A stretch of 64,000 nucleotides of DNA, from positions 10,364-74,363 of the forward strand of contig JBCBKU010000016.1 in the NCBI GenBank assembly GCA_038521345.1, given 5' to 3'. The number at the start of each line of letters is the position of its first letter. The stretch's first letter is position 1. This stretch comes from JBCBKU01 sp038521345. GTDB lineage: Bacteria; Pseudomonadota; Alphaproteobacteria; Rhodobacterales; Rhodobacteraceae. Below, piece after piece: positions 41,867 to 50,593 of the stretch. The translations under genes were made by a program, and so were the position numbers. A model generated the notes under the pieces. It was not told the DNA's origin, ran no database searches, and was given only the letters and a program-made list of their open reading frames with translations.

Positions 41867-41953
41867 GCGGCGACGCTACTGGACACCAGCCAAGGCGTCA
41901 ACAGCCAAAACTGCGGCATACAGGGCGCATTTATTCGACGCGGGCCTAGACGG

Positions 41954-41984
41954 AAAAAAGGCCGCACCGATTTCCGGCGCGGCC
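41954..41984 (-). terminator. Minus-strand terminator-like hairpin
   Basis: GGCCGC (41960-41965) pairs with GCGGCC (41979-41984), with an inner CCG/CGG pair. On the minus strand the stem is followed by TTTTTT (plus-strand A-run at 41954-41959). The upstream minus-strand sequence is the start region of the HerA-like gene, so no known gene is served. Confidence 0.55.
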
Positions 41985-42107
41985 AGTCTGACAGGGAGGA
42001 AGTCGTTGGCCCAAGACACCGTCAAAGGCCAACCCGGGAACCCTAGCGCCGAATGATTAACAGGATATGCTAGGCGGCAACGCAGGGAATACCCAGGGGG
42101 ACAGGAC

Positions 42108-43649
42108 GTGGACGACGGCACGATTTTCGTGGGCGGCGGAGGACCGGACTACGGCACCAAACAGCATCTGCGGTTGGATCTGGCAAACCGCCATGGGCTG
42201 ATCGCCGGTGCCACCGGGACCGGTAAGACGGTCACGCTTCAGATCCTTGCCGAGGGGTTCTCATCCCAAGGCGTGCCGGTCTTCCTGTCCGACGTGAAAG
42301 GCGATCTCTCGGGGCTGGCTGCGGCCGGGTCCGCAGACTTCAAGCTGCACGGCGCATTCATGTCCCGAGCCGAGACAATCGGATTCGACACCTACGGGTA
42401 CGAAGTCTTTCCGGTTCGGTTCTGGGATCTCTTCGGAGATCAGGGACACCCGGTACGCACGACGCTGGCCGAGATGGGGCCGCTCCTGCTCGCACGGCTT
42501 CTCGAACTGACCGATGCCCAGGACGGCGTGCTCAACATCGCGTTCCGCGTGGCCGACGAACAGGGCCTCGCGCTTCTTGATCTTGCCGATCTCCGGGCGC
42601 TGCTGATCTGGCTGGGCGAGAACGCCAAGGATGTGGCCTTGCGGTACGGCAATGTCTCGACCGCATCTGTGGGGGCCATCCAACGCAAGCTTCTCACTCT
42701 CGAAAACCAGGGTGCGGACATGTTCTTCGGCGAACCTGCGCTGGATCTGTCAGACATCATGACCGTCGACGCGTCCGGCCGTGGGCAGATCAACATACTT
42801 GCCGCCGACAAGCTCATGGCCGCACCGCGGCTTTACGCGACCTCGCTGCTCTGGCTCCTGTCCGAACTCTTCGAGACACTTCCCGAGGTGGGCGATCCGG
42901 ACAAACCGAAACTCGTCTTCTTTTTTGATGAGGCACATCTTCTGTTCGATGACGCCCCGAAAGCGCTTCTCGACAAGATCGAGCAGGTGGCGCGGCTGAT
43001 CCGCTCGAAGGGTGTGGGCGTCTATTTCGTGACCCAGAACCCCGACGACGTGCCCGACGATATCCTCGGGCAGCTCGGCAATCGCGTGCAGCATGCCCTG
43101 CGCGCCTTCACTGCCAACGATCAGAAGGCATTGCGGCGGGCCGCGGCAACCTATCGCCCCAATCCGCGGTTCGACACCGGTGACGCCATCCGCGATGTCG
43201 GCGTTGGCGAAGCCGTGACCTCGTTCCTCGAGAAGAAAGGCGCACCGGGTGTGGTCGAGCGGACCCTGATCCGGCCACCGTCGTCGCGGTTGGGTCCGAT
43301 TTCGACCCGGGAACGGCAGGGTGTTGTCGCCGCATCGCCGGTCGATCTCAAATACCGTGAACGGAAAGATCGCGAGAGCGCGGCGGAGATCCTCGCAAAA
43401 CGCGCCGAGGCCGCGGCCGCCGAAGCCGCGGCGGCAGAGGAGGGTGAAGAGGATCTCGATGCCGTCTTCCGCGAGTTCAACGCCGGGCGCCGGTACAGCG
43501 GCACCCGCGTCGGGCGTTCCTCGTCGAAACCCAAACCGGGCGATACGATCACCGGGGCACTGACCGATGTCCTGATCAAGGAACTCAAGGGCACGACCGG
43601 GCGCCGGATCGTGCGCGGCGTACTCGGCGGGCTTTTCAAGGGACGCTGA
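42108..43649 (+). CDS. HerA/DUF853-type ATPase (YjgR-like)
   Basis: A 513-residue P-loop ATPase of the HerA-FtsK group, helicase HerA-like DUF853 family (E. coli YjgR type). Walker A is AGATGTGKTVTLQILAE (about residue 34), Walker B is LVFFFDEAHLLFDDAP (about 270) and later GVGVYFVTQNPDDVPDDILG and RPPSSRLGPI are family blocks. A coiled-coil-like Ala/Glu stretch (ILAKRAEAAAAEAAAAEEGE) lies near residue 430. GTG 42108 follows GGGGGACAGGAC. Function in bacteria is not established; DNA translocation is inferred from the fold. Confidence 0.9.
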   Translation: MDDGTIFVGGGGPDYGTKQHLRLDLANRHGLIAGATGTGKTVTLQILAEGFSSQGVPVFLSDVKGDLSGLAAAGSADFKLHGAFMSRAETIGFDTYGYEVFPVRFWDLFGDQGHPVRTTLAEMGPLLLARLLELTDAQDGVLNIAFRVADEQGLALLDLADLRALLIWLGENAKDVALRYGNVSTASVGAIQRKLLTLENQGADMFFGEPALDLSDIMTVDASGRGQINILAADKLMAAPRLYATSLLWLLSELFETLPEVGDPDKPKLVFFFDEAHLLFDDAPKALLDKIEQVARLIRSKGVGVYFVTQNPDDVPDDILGQLGNRVQHALRAFTANDQKALRRAAATYRPNPRFDTGDAIRDVGVGEAVTSFLEKKGAPGVVERTLIRPPSSRLGPISTRERQGVVAASPVDLKYRERKDRESAAEILAKRAEAAAAEAAAAEEGEEDLDAVFREFNAGRRYSGTRVGRSSSKPKPGDTITGALTDVLIKELKGTTGRRIVRGVLGGLFKGR

Positions 43650-43744
43650 CCCGCCTGATCGCTGCGGGTCCGGCGCCAGACGCGCCAGCCGCACGCAGTG
43701 CCAGAAAGCGTGCGCCGCAGGCGCGCCGTTGGACGTCGTACGGC

Positions 43745-45046
43745 CTAGAGCGGCCGGATTTTAAGGCGCGTGATCCGGTTGTCCTTCCGCTGCGCCACCT
43801 CGAAGCGGAACCCGTGAAACGAAAACACCTGGCCCTGGGCCGGGATCGTTTGTGCCTCGTGGATGACCAGCCCGGCCACCGTGTTGGCCTCGTCGTCAGG
43901 CAGCGACCAGTCCGTTGCGCGGTTCAAATCCCGGATCGTCATTGCCCCGTCCACGATGGTGTCCCCGGCTTCGGTCTTTTTTAGCGCGTTCTCTTCGCCC
44001 GCGTCGAACTCGTCCGTGATCTCGCCCACGATCTCTTCGAGGATGTCCTCGAGCGTGATCAGACCCTCAAGCGCCCCGTATTCGTCGACCACGAGGGCGA
44101 AATGCGTGTGGCGGCGCAGGAACTGGCGCATCTGATCGTCAAGCGTCGTGGTCTCGGGAACGAAATAGGGGGCCTTCGCCACATCCATGATATCGAACTC
44201 GGCCGGCTTCCCGGCCGTCCCGCCCGCATAGACTTGCCGCAACAGATCCTTGGCGTGGATCAGGCCGACGATGTTTTCAGGGTCTTCGCGGTAAAGGGGA
44301 AGGCGGGTGTGGGGCGAGGAAAGGCATTGGTCAAGGATCTGGTCTGAAGGGAGGTCGGCGTCGATCATCTCGATCTGGCTTCGGTGAAGCATGATCTCGG
44401 CCACCGTCCGCTCGCCAAGGTCCAATGCGCCCAGCAGGCGGTCCCGGTGCTCCTTTTCGACTGCGCCTTCCTCGTGTCCGAGTGAGATGGCGCCGGCAAT
44501 CTCTTCGTTGACTGCCAGAATATTGGTGCCCGCATCCACGTCGACGCCGAATAGGCGCAGTACCTGGCGCACGATTGCGCGCACCACAGAGACGATGGGC
44601 GAGAAAATCGTGATGAAGAAGCCGACAATCGGTGCAACCCGGACTGCGGCTTCTTCCGGACTTGTGATCGCATAGGTCTTGGGCAGGACTTCGGCGAAGA
44701 CGACGACCAGAGCCGTCATCACCAGCGTAGCCCAGGCTACGCCGCTCTCCCCGAAGAGACCGGTGAAGAGAACCGTCGCCAGTGACGCGGCCAGGATGTT
44801 GATCAGGTTGTTGCCAAGGAGAACGGCCCCGATCAGCCGTTCACTGTCTTCCGTTACATTGAGCGCGCGCCGGGCCGCCTTGGACCCCTTGTCGGCGCGT
44901 GCGCGCAACTTCCCGCGCGACGCGGCCGTCAGGGCGGTTTCGCTGCCGGAGAAGAATGCCGACGCGAGAAGCAGCACGAGAATTGCCGCGGCGAGGATCC
45001 AGAGGCCCGTTTCCATGGGAAATGTTCCGGTCGTTTCGGGGGTCAT
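43745..45046 (-). CDS. CNNM/CorC-type transporter (DUF21, CBS pair)
   Basis: A 433-residue membrane protein of the HlyC/CorC (CNNM) family, linked to Mg2+/Co2+ transport. DUF21 fills residues ~10-190 with about four helices (WILAAAILVLLLASAFFSGSE, LLGNNLINILAASLATVL). Two CBS domains follow (SQIEMIDADLPSDQILDQCL; TLDDQMRQFLRRHTHFALVV with EYGALEGLITLEDILEEIVG), then the CorC_HlyC domain (DTIVDGAMTIRDLNRATDW). Start choice is between ATG 45046 and ATG 45016 (METGLW). It follows xerD by 34 bases on the same strand. Confidence 0.9.
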   Translation of the reverse strand: MTPETTGTFPMETGLWILAAAILVLLLASAFFSGSETALTAASRGKLRARADKGSKAARRALNVTEDSERLIGAVLLGNNLINILAASLATVLFTGLFGESGVAWATLVMTALVVVFAEVLPKTYAITSPEEAAVRVAPIVGFFITIFSPIVSVVRAIVRQVLRLFGVDVDAGTNILAVNEEIAGAISLGHEEGAVEKEHRDRLLGALDLGERTVAEIMLHRSQIEMIDADLPSDQILDQCLSSPHTRLPLYREDPENIVGLIHAKDLLRQVYAGGTAGKPAEFDIMDVAKAPYFVPETTTLDDQMRQFLRRHTHFALVVDEYGALEGLITLEDILEEIVGEITDEFDAGEENALKKTEAGDTIVDGAMTIRDLNRATDWSLPDDEANTVAGLVIHEAQTIPAQGQVFSFHGFRFEVAQRKDNRITRLKIRPL

Positions 45047-45080
45047 GACCTTGGGTTTATGGGGCGCGACGCCGCCTCTT

Positions 45081-46019
45081 TCAAGCGTGACGCGTGCTGC
45101 GGTCGGTAACCTGTGCAAGGGGGTGGTGTTCGAGAACCAGCGCCTTCAGCCGCGCGTCGAGGACATGGGTATAGATCTCGGTCGTTCCGATATCGGCATG
45201 TCCAAGCAGGGCCTGGATCGTGCGGAGATCGGCCCCGTTCTCCAGAAGATGTGTCGCAAACGCATGTCGAAGCGTGTGGGGCGAAACCATCGCGGGATTG
45301 ATCCCGGCGCGCAGGGCAAGGGTTTTGACAAGCGCATAGAATGCGTTCCGCGTCAGGTGTCCGTGCTGTCCGCCAGCTGGAAATAGATACCGCGACCCTT
45401 CCGAACGCGGTGTCTCGGCCCGTTCGAGGATCCAGTCGCGCAAGGCGGCGCGGGCCGGCGGCGACAACGGCACCATCCGCTCCTTTCCGCCTTTGCCGTG
45501 AACGAGAACCATCCGAGGGTCGCCTTGCGCCGCCGCGAGCGGCAGGGCAACAAGTTCGCTGACCCGCATGCCCGTTGCGTAGAGAACCTCCATCAGACAG
45601 GTGTTGCGGCACCGTGCCGCCGGGCGCCCTGTCGTGCGCGCAGCGTCGAGAAGCGCGTCGACATCTGCAGCCGACAACGTCTTCGGCAAGGGTCTGGAAC
45701 GGCGCGGGCCCGTCAGATGGGTTGTCGGATTGTCGGACCGCCATCCTTCATCAACGGCAAAGGCGCAAAACTGCTTCAGCGCCGACAGGCGTCGGGCGCG
45801 TGTGGCCGCGCTCAGCCCCTCGGCCTCTGCAGCGGCTAGCCAAGTGGTCAGGTCCGTCTGGTGCGCGGTCAGCAGATCCACGCCCCGCCGCGAAAACCAA
45901 GAACTGGCAGCCTGAAGATCCCGGGCATAGGCAAGACATGTGTTTTGCGCAGCCCCCTTTTCGGCGGCAATGGCGTCGAGAAAGGTCGCAATCCGTCTTG
46001 CATCCGGCACGGGGCTCAT
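45081..46019 (-). CDS. xerD: Tyrosine recombinase XerD
   Basis: XerD acts with XerC at dif to resolve chromosome dimers. The 312-residue protein has an N-terminal SAM-like domain (FLDAIAAEKGAAQNTCLAYA) and a catalytic domain. The catalytic residues are Arg in YATGMRVSELVALPL, Lys in VHGKGGKERMVPL, His-x-x-Arg in SPHTLRHAFATHLLENGA, His in ALLGHADIGTTEIY and the Tyr nucleophile in EIYTHV. The start ATG overlaps the stop of the upstream 508-residue gene (ATGA). XerD rather than XerC is suggested by length and sequence feel; not proven. Confidence 0.88.
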   Translation of the reverse strand: MSPVPDARRIATFLDAIAAEKGAAQNTCLAYARDLQAASSWFSRRGVDLLTAHQTDLTTWLAAAEAEGLSAATRARRLSALKQFCAFAVDEGWRSDNPTTHLTGPRRSRPLPKTLSAADVDALLDAARTTGRPAARCRNTCLMEVLYATGMRVSELVALPLAAAQGDPRMVLVHGKGGKERMVPLSPPARAALRDWILERAETPRSEGSRYLFPAGGQHGHLTRNAFYALVKTLALRAGINPAMVSPHTLRHAFATHLLENGADLRTIQALLGHADIGTTEIYTHVLDARLKALVLEHHPLAQVTDRSTRHA

Positions 46020-47542
46020 GATGCGGCCGCCAGAACCAGAAGCTCAAGCGATGCGCGCCGTGCGGTGGATTCTAGGCCGAGCGCGCGAAACAGCGCCACG
46101 GCATCGGCCACGCGATCAGGGTCTCCCTCGGCGCCCTCTGCAAATAAGGTAATCGCGGTCAGGATGGCTGTTCCAATCTCGCCTCGCGCCAGCATATCCG
46201 CCAGGGCTGGCGGAGGCGCCTGCGCTGCAAACCCATCCGAGATCGCCTCTCGCAGGGGACCGCTGCCCGGCTGCCGGTCCGCATTCCCGAGCGCCAGCGC
46301 CACCAGATAGGCCTCGTCGGCCGTTTCCGGGACCCGGGCCGCGGCCGCGAGTTCGTAATCCGGCGAGAGAAGCCCGAGGCGGAACGCATAAGTCCCTGCC
46401 AATCCATCCAGCCGGAGATCCGACAGGCGGGGGCCATAGACCTGTGCCAGCGGTGCCAGCAGACCGGCACCCCCGGCAGCATTCCAGAGGTCCGGAAGAA
46501 TGGCCGCGGTTGCGTCCCGATCCCGTGCCTCAAGCGCGGCATCGAGTTTTTGAACGGCATCGGCACGGTCCCAGACGCCACCGGACGCCGACGGGCGGCG
46601 TTCCGTGTATAGTGCGACAAGCTGACCGCCGCTCAGTGCCCCGGCTCGCGCGAGCCGTTCGGCGGCATCGAGCCGCGCTTTCCAGCCGTTGGTCGCCTGA
46701 AGGTCCCAAGTCGCGAAGGGCAGGGGGAGCGACGTTGTCGGAAGGGGTTCGCCAATCGCCTCCCAAAGCCGGAATTCCAGGGGCGAGGGTGCACGTTCCG
46801 GAGGAAGACCTCCGACGCTGTCGGAAAACTCCGGATCGAGGAACCGCGCCAGTAGTACGGTCGTCTCGGGCGCCAGGAGACCCAGAGCCTCTGCCGAAGC
46901 AAGCGTCAAAGCCGCAGCGGGCCAATCGCCCGTGCGCGCCAGACAAAAGACGCGGGTTGCGTAGTCGTCGGCCGACACATGGCCAAGGGCCAGCGTCTCG
47001 CACGCTGCGGTTTCGGCTCCGGTGAGCAGGGCCACATCAAAGAGAAGTGCAAAGCGTTCCGGGCTGCCACCGCCGGCGCGGTCAAGAAGGGCCGCGGCTT
47101 CCTCAAGCTTGCCCTCGGATACCAACCTTTCGGCCCGTGCGATGAAAAGTGCACCGCCGTTCTCGGCCCCGGCGGGCGGATCGGCTTCGGCCAGAAGCAC
47201 CGAGGTCAGCAACCGTTGAAGCGCTGGCAGCAGAGGCTGCGGAACGCCCGCGATCTGGCGCGCCAGATCCGCCGCGTCCGCCGGACCCCACAGGTTCTGG
47301 GGCAGGCCGGTTACCGATGGTGGCAAGAGACCGGCCGCATCACTGCTCTGGCCGTCCAGCGGTACGACCCGGATCGCCCCGACAGACGCATCCTCGGCAA
47401 GATCGTTCGGTACGGGGGGCGCTTCGGGCACCCGCGTCAGCGCATCGGACAGCCAGTCGATCGCGGACAACGGACCATCTTGAGACGCCGCCGGGGTCGC
47501 AAGGGCCAAAGCGAGGCCAAAGAAGACGGCGTCAGCTCGCAT
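46016..47542 (-). CDS. Exported protein of unknown function upstream of xerD
   Basis: A 508-residue protein with an N-terminal signal peptide (ADAVFFGLALALATPAASQ). The rest is Ala/Leu-rich and helical, with repeated A-x-x-L-x-x-A units like TPR/Sel1-type alpha solenoids (for example RAERLVSEGKLEEAAALLDR and FCLARTGDWPAAALTLASAE). No enzyme motif seen. It is sandwiched between a 44-codon gene and xerD, overlapping each, so it belongs to the xerD transcript. A periplasmic scaffold-like role is possible but not supported further. Confidence 0.75.
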   Translation of the reverse strand: MRADAVFFGLALALATPAASQDGPLSAIDWLSDALTRVPEAPPVPNDLAEDASVGAIRVVPLDGQSSDAAGLLPPSVTGLPQNLWGPADAADLARQIAGVPQPLLPALQRLLTSVLLAEADPPAGAENGGALFIARAERLVSEGKLEEAAALLDRAGGGSPERFALLFDVALLTGAETAACETLALGHVSADDYATRVFCLARTGDWPAAALTLASAEALGLLAPETTVLLARFLDPEFSDSVGGLPPERAPSPLEFRLWEAIGEPLPTTSLPLPFATWDLQATNGWKARLDAAERLARAGALSGGQLVALYTERRPSASGGVWDRADAVQKLDAALEARDRDATAAILPDLWNAAGGAGLLAPLAQVYGPRLSDLRLDGLAGTYAFRLGLLSPDYELAAAARVPETADEAYLVALALGNADRQPGSGPLREAISDGFAAQAPPPALADMLARGEIGTAILTAITLFAEGAEGDPDRVADAVALFRALGLESTARRASLELLVLAAAS

Positions 47543-47666
47543 CCAGATCGACCGGTTCGACCACATCCTGCTGGGTCGGAGAAAGATCACCCAGATACGC
47601 GTACGCGACAAGCGCCACACCGGCCAGAATGATCAGAAAAAGCAAAATCCGGAGAATCCGGCCCAT
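47532..47666 (-). CDS. 44-residue single-pass membrane protein
   Basis: A short frame from ATG 47666 to TGA 47532. It encodes a basic start MGRILR, one hydrophobic helix (ILLFLIILAGVALVAYAYLG, about 7-26) and a short acidic outside tail (QQDVVEPVDLDAS). It overlaps the start of the 508-residue gene by 11 bases, so translation is coupled. GGCAGGT precedes the ATG. Conserved-looking small membrane proteins at this place in relatives are known to me only vaguely. Confidence 0.65.
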   Translation of the reverse strand: MGRILRILLFLIILAGVALVAYAYLGDLSPTQQDVVEPVDLDAS

Positions 47667-47789
47667 ACCTGCCTCGCTTCATCCGGTGCGCCGGACGTTG
47701 TCATGCCTCGATCGGCCCTGTCCCAGCGGGCCTTGGCGGGATTTATATATGGTATTTCAGTCGATATCACGACAGAACGCAGGTTGGTT

Positions 47790-48362
47790 GTGGAAAAACC
47801 CGTGGGTGGCGCATTGGGGTATCGCCTCAAGAAGACGGTGGTGATGGTCGGCATGATGGGCGCCGGCAAGACCGCCATCGGCATGGCGCTCGCCCGCAAG
47901 CTCTCGGTGCCCTTTCTCGACAGCGACGCTGAGATCGTCATGGCGTCGAACATGACCATCGCCGAGATCTTCGAACGTGATGGCGAACCCTTCTTCCGGC
48001 AGCGGGAGCGCGAAATCATTGCACGGCTACTGACCGAGGAGACCGGAGTTCTGTCGACCGGCGGCGGAGCGTACTTGTCGGAGGAGAACCGGCGCGTGAT
48101 CAGCGAGCGTGGCGTGGCATTGTGGCTGCGCGCGGACCTGCCCCTTCTCTGGAATCGTGTGCGCCACAAGGACAGCCGCCCTTTGCTGCGGACGCCAGAC
48201 CCGCGCGCGACGTTGGCGCGCCTCTATCGGGAACGGGTGCCGCATTATGCCAAGGCGGATCTCATCCTCGACACCGAACCCGATTACTCGATTTCCCAAA
48301 CCACCGATCTTGCCGTGGATACGCTTCTCACCCGGCCAGACGTATTGGAGGTACTGCCATGA
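47790..48362 (+). CDS. aroK: Shikimate kinase
   Basis: Phosphorylates shikimate at the 3-OH in aromatic amino-acid synthesis. The 190-residue protein has P-loop GMMGAGKTAIGMALA (about residue 20), the shikimate-binding FLDSDAEI and FERDGEPFFRQREREII, GGGAY in STGGGAYLS and the lid RPLLRTPDPRATL. GTG 47790 gives the usual length; a start at 47703 would add 29 residues. Its stop overlaps aroB (ATGA). Divergent from the 44-residue gene across 123 bases. Confidence 0.95.
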   Translation: MEKPVGGALGYRLKKTVVMVGMMGAGKTAIGMALARKLSVPFLDSDAEIVMASNMTIAEIFERDGEPFFRQREREIIARLLTEETGVLSTGGGAYLSEENRRVISERGVALWLRADLPLLWNRVRHKDSRPLLRTPDPRATLARLYRERVPHYAKADLILDTEPDYSISQTTDLAVDTLLTRPDVLEVLP

Positions 48363-49477
48363 CCGACATCGTTCGTGTTGATCTCGGGGACCGGTCCTAC
48401 GATGTCGTGATCGGTGAGGGTCTGGTTGAGGCCGCAGCCCACCACCTAGACCCGGTTCTTGTGCGCCCCCGCGTCGCCATTCTGACGGACGAGACAGTCG
48501 CGGCCGCCCACGGCCATCGTCTGGTCGCCGGTCTTCAGGCGGCGGGGATCGCCACCGATATGCTGACCCTGCCGGCGGGTGAGGCCACGAAGGGGTGGAC
48601 CCATCTGGAACGCGCGGTGGAATGGCTCTTGGCGGAAAAGATCGAGCGGCGCGATGTCGTCGTCGCGCTTGGGGGTGGCGTGATCGGTGATCTGGCGGGA
48701 TTTGCGGCAGCGATCCTTCGTCGTGGTGTGCGGTACGTCCAGATCCCGACGTCTCTTCTCGCCCAGGTCGACAGCTCGGTCGGTGGCAAGACCGCCATAA
48801 ACTCGCCCGCGGGCAAGAACCTGATCGGCGCTTTCCACCAGCCGTCACTGGTCCTGGCCGACATCTCAGTCCTCGACACTCTGTCACCCCGGGAGTTCCG
48901 CGCGGGCTACGGCGAGGTCATGAAGTACGGCCTTCTGGGTGATGCGGATTTCTTCGGCTGGCTTGAGATGAATGGTCCTGCGCTTGCCCGGGGTGATCGG
49001 GATCTGCGGGCCCGCGCCGTCCGGCATTCGGTGGCGATGAAGGCCGAGATCGTGTCGCGCGACGAAACCGAGACCGGCGATCGCGCGCTTTTGAATCTTG
49101 GCCATACGTTCGGTCATGCGCTCGAGGCGGCGACGGGTTACTCAGATCGCCTGCTTCATGGAGAAGGCGTCGCGATCGGCTGTGTTCTTGCGTTCGAAAC
49201 ATCTGCCCGGCTCGGCCTTTGCGCGCAAGAAGACCCGTCGCGGGTCAGAGCCCATCTGGCGGATATGGGGCTCTTGACCGATCTGGCGCAGATACCCGGA
49301 GATTTGCCCGATGCGGAGGCGCTCTTGGAGCTCATGGCGCAGGACAAGAAGGTCGTCGATGGCCGACTTCGGTTCATCCTGAGCCGTGGGATCGGGCGGG
49401 CCTTCGTGACGGACGACGTGGACCGGGACGTCGTCCTTGGCGTTCTGTCCGACGCCCTTGCTCACGTCAAAGCCTAA
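48359..49477 (+). CDS. aroB: 3-dehydroquinate synthase
   Basis: Converts DAHP to 3-dehydroquinate, the second shikimate-pathway step, using NAD+ and a metal. The 372 residues carry GGGVIGDLAGFAAAILRRG, PTSLLAQVDSSVGGKTAINS and KNLIGAFHQP, and metal-binding Glu and His in EFRAGYGEVMKYGLL and LNLGHTFGHALEAATGY plus HGEGVAIG. Start ATG 48359 overlaps the aroK stop. The stop codon TAA interlocks with that of the convergent M50 protease gene. Confidence 0.97.
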   Translation: MTDIVRVDLGDRSYDVVIGEGLVEAAAHHLDPVLVRPRVAILTDETVAAAHGHRLVAGLQAAGIATDMLTLPAGEATKGWTHLERAVEWLLAEKIERRDVVVALGGGVIGDLAGFAAAILRRGVRYVQIPTSLLAQVDSSVGGKTAINSPAGKNLIGAFHQPSLVLADISVLDTLSPREFRAGYGEVMKYGLLGDADFFGWLEMNGPALARGDRDLRARAVRHSVAMKAEIVSRDETETGDRALLNLGHTFGHALEAATGYSDRLLHGEGVAIGCVLAFETSARLGLCAQEDPSRVRAHLADMGLLTDLAQIPGDLPDAEALLELMAQDKKVVDGRLRFILSRGIGRAFVTDDVDRDVVLGVLSDALAHVKA

Positions 49478-50553
49478 GGCTGGCGCCGGCGGACGACCAT
49501 CCATTCACCGACATTTTCCCGGGTGATGTAGCCAAGGAATGCCCCCGTGCGATCCGAGATCGCGACAGCCGGAACACCAGGCTGGGCAAGCGCGTCCAGG
49601 GCGTCTTGAAACGGAGCGTCAAGCGCAATCGTCGGCACTTGGTCCATTGCGTCTTCGACCGCCATGGCCCGTTGGCCATCCTCTGCCGCCTTGAAGATGG
49701 CGACGCGGGTGACCATTCCTCGGAGCTGGCCCGAGGCAGGATCCACGACCGGAAACTCGTGCTGGGTGGTGCGGATGAGGCTGGCCGCGGCAGTCGCCAT
49801 CGTGTCGCCGGGCGTAAGGGCTTCGTATTGCGTGATCATGGCGTCGCGGGCCGGCACGTCGGCCGCCATGTCGCGGGTCGCGACATCCGATTGCTCGGCC
49901 CCTGCTGCGACAAAGACGAAGATCGCGATAAGCAGAAGGATAGGGCTTCCGGCGGTCAGACCCCATAATCCCAGAAGGAATGCGATCGCCTGTCCGGCCC
50001 GGGCCGCATAGCGCGTCGCGGTGACCCGACCAAAGGACAGGGAAAGAACCGCTCGCAAGACCCGGCCACCGTCCATGGGAAATGCAGGGATCAGGTTAAA
50101 AAGGGCGAGAAACAGGTTCACCGCGGCCAGCCGGGCAGCGAAACCGGCGCCGGGGTCATTGACGTTCACAAGGCTTTCCAGATCGGTCCGGGCGCCAAGG
50201 ATCACGGCAAGGACAAGCCAGATGGCGACGTTTACGGCAGGCCCGGCAAGTGCCACAGCGATTTCCTGACGTGGGTCTTCGGGCATCCGTTCGAGCCGCG
50301 CCAGCCCGCCGATGGGCAAGAGCGTGATGTCGGGTGTCGCGATGCCGTACCGGCGCGCCATCAAGGCGTGACCGTATTCGTGGGCCACCACACAGGCGAA
50401 CAGCGCCAGCACGAACGCGATGTTGACAATGGCCGCCGCGGGACCGCCAGCGAGCCAGGCCGAAACCGCAATCCAGAGGATCAACAGAAAGAATGTGGCG
50501 TGGATCCTCAGTTCCGATCCAAGCAGGCGCCCTATGGGGAAAGACCATGTCAT
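49474..50553 (-). CDS. Site-2 protease family (M50) zinc metalloprotease with CBS pair
   Basis: A 359-residue membrane protease of the S2P family. The zinc site is VAHEYGHALMARRYG (HExxH, about residue 62) and the Asp motif NLIPAFPMDGGRVLRA (about 155). About six helices lie before residue 225. The C-terminal 130 residues are two CBS domains (ARDAMITQYEALTPGDTMAT; ISDRTGAFLGYITRENVGEW). This is the SpoIVFB-like subgroup, which can respond to nucleotides. ATG 50553 fits the membrane start MTWSFPIGRLLG. Ends by sharing bases with aroB. Confidence 0.9.
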   Translation of the reverse strand: MTWSFPIGRLLGSELRIHATFFLLILWIAVSAWLAGGPAAAIVNIAFVLALFACVVAHEYGHALMARRYGIATPDITLLPIGGLARLERMPEDPRQEIAVALAGPAVNVAIWLVLAVILGARTDLESLVNVNDPGAGFAARLAAVNLFLALFNLIPAFPMDGGRVLRAVLSLSFGRVTATRYAARAGQAIAFLLGLWGLTAGSPILLLIAIFVFVAAGAEQSDVATRDMAADVPARDAMITQYEALTPGDTMATAAASLIRTTQHEFPVVDPASGQLRGMVTRVAIFKAAEDGQRAMAVEDAMDQVPTIALDAPFQDALDALAQPGVPAVAISDRTGAFLGYITRENVGEWMVVRRRQP

Positions 50554-50593
50554 GACACGAAGGTAAGCGCTCGGACGGCGCCCGCAACCATGC

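Larger units (their letters stand above)
41685..42107. other. Intergenic region with two hairpin terminators, 423 bases
   Basis: Lies between the divergent IalB (minus) and HerA-like (plus) genes. It holds a bidirectional terminator (41798-41826), a second minus-strand terminator-like hairpin (41954-41984), and between them a possible minus-strand promoter: TTGACG at 41901-41896 and TAGCGT at 41878-41873, 17 bases apart. No protein gene of usual size is present. Confidence 0.5.
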
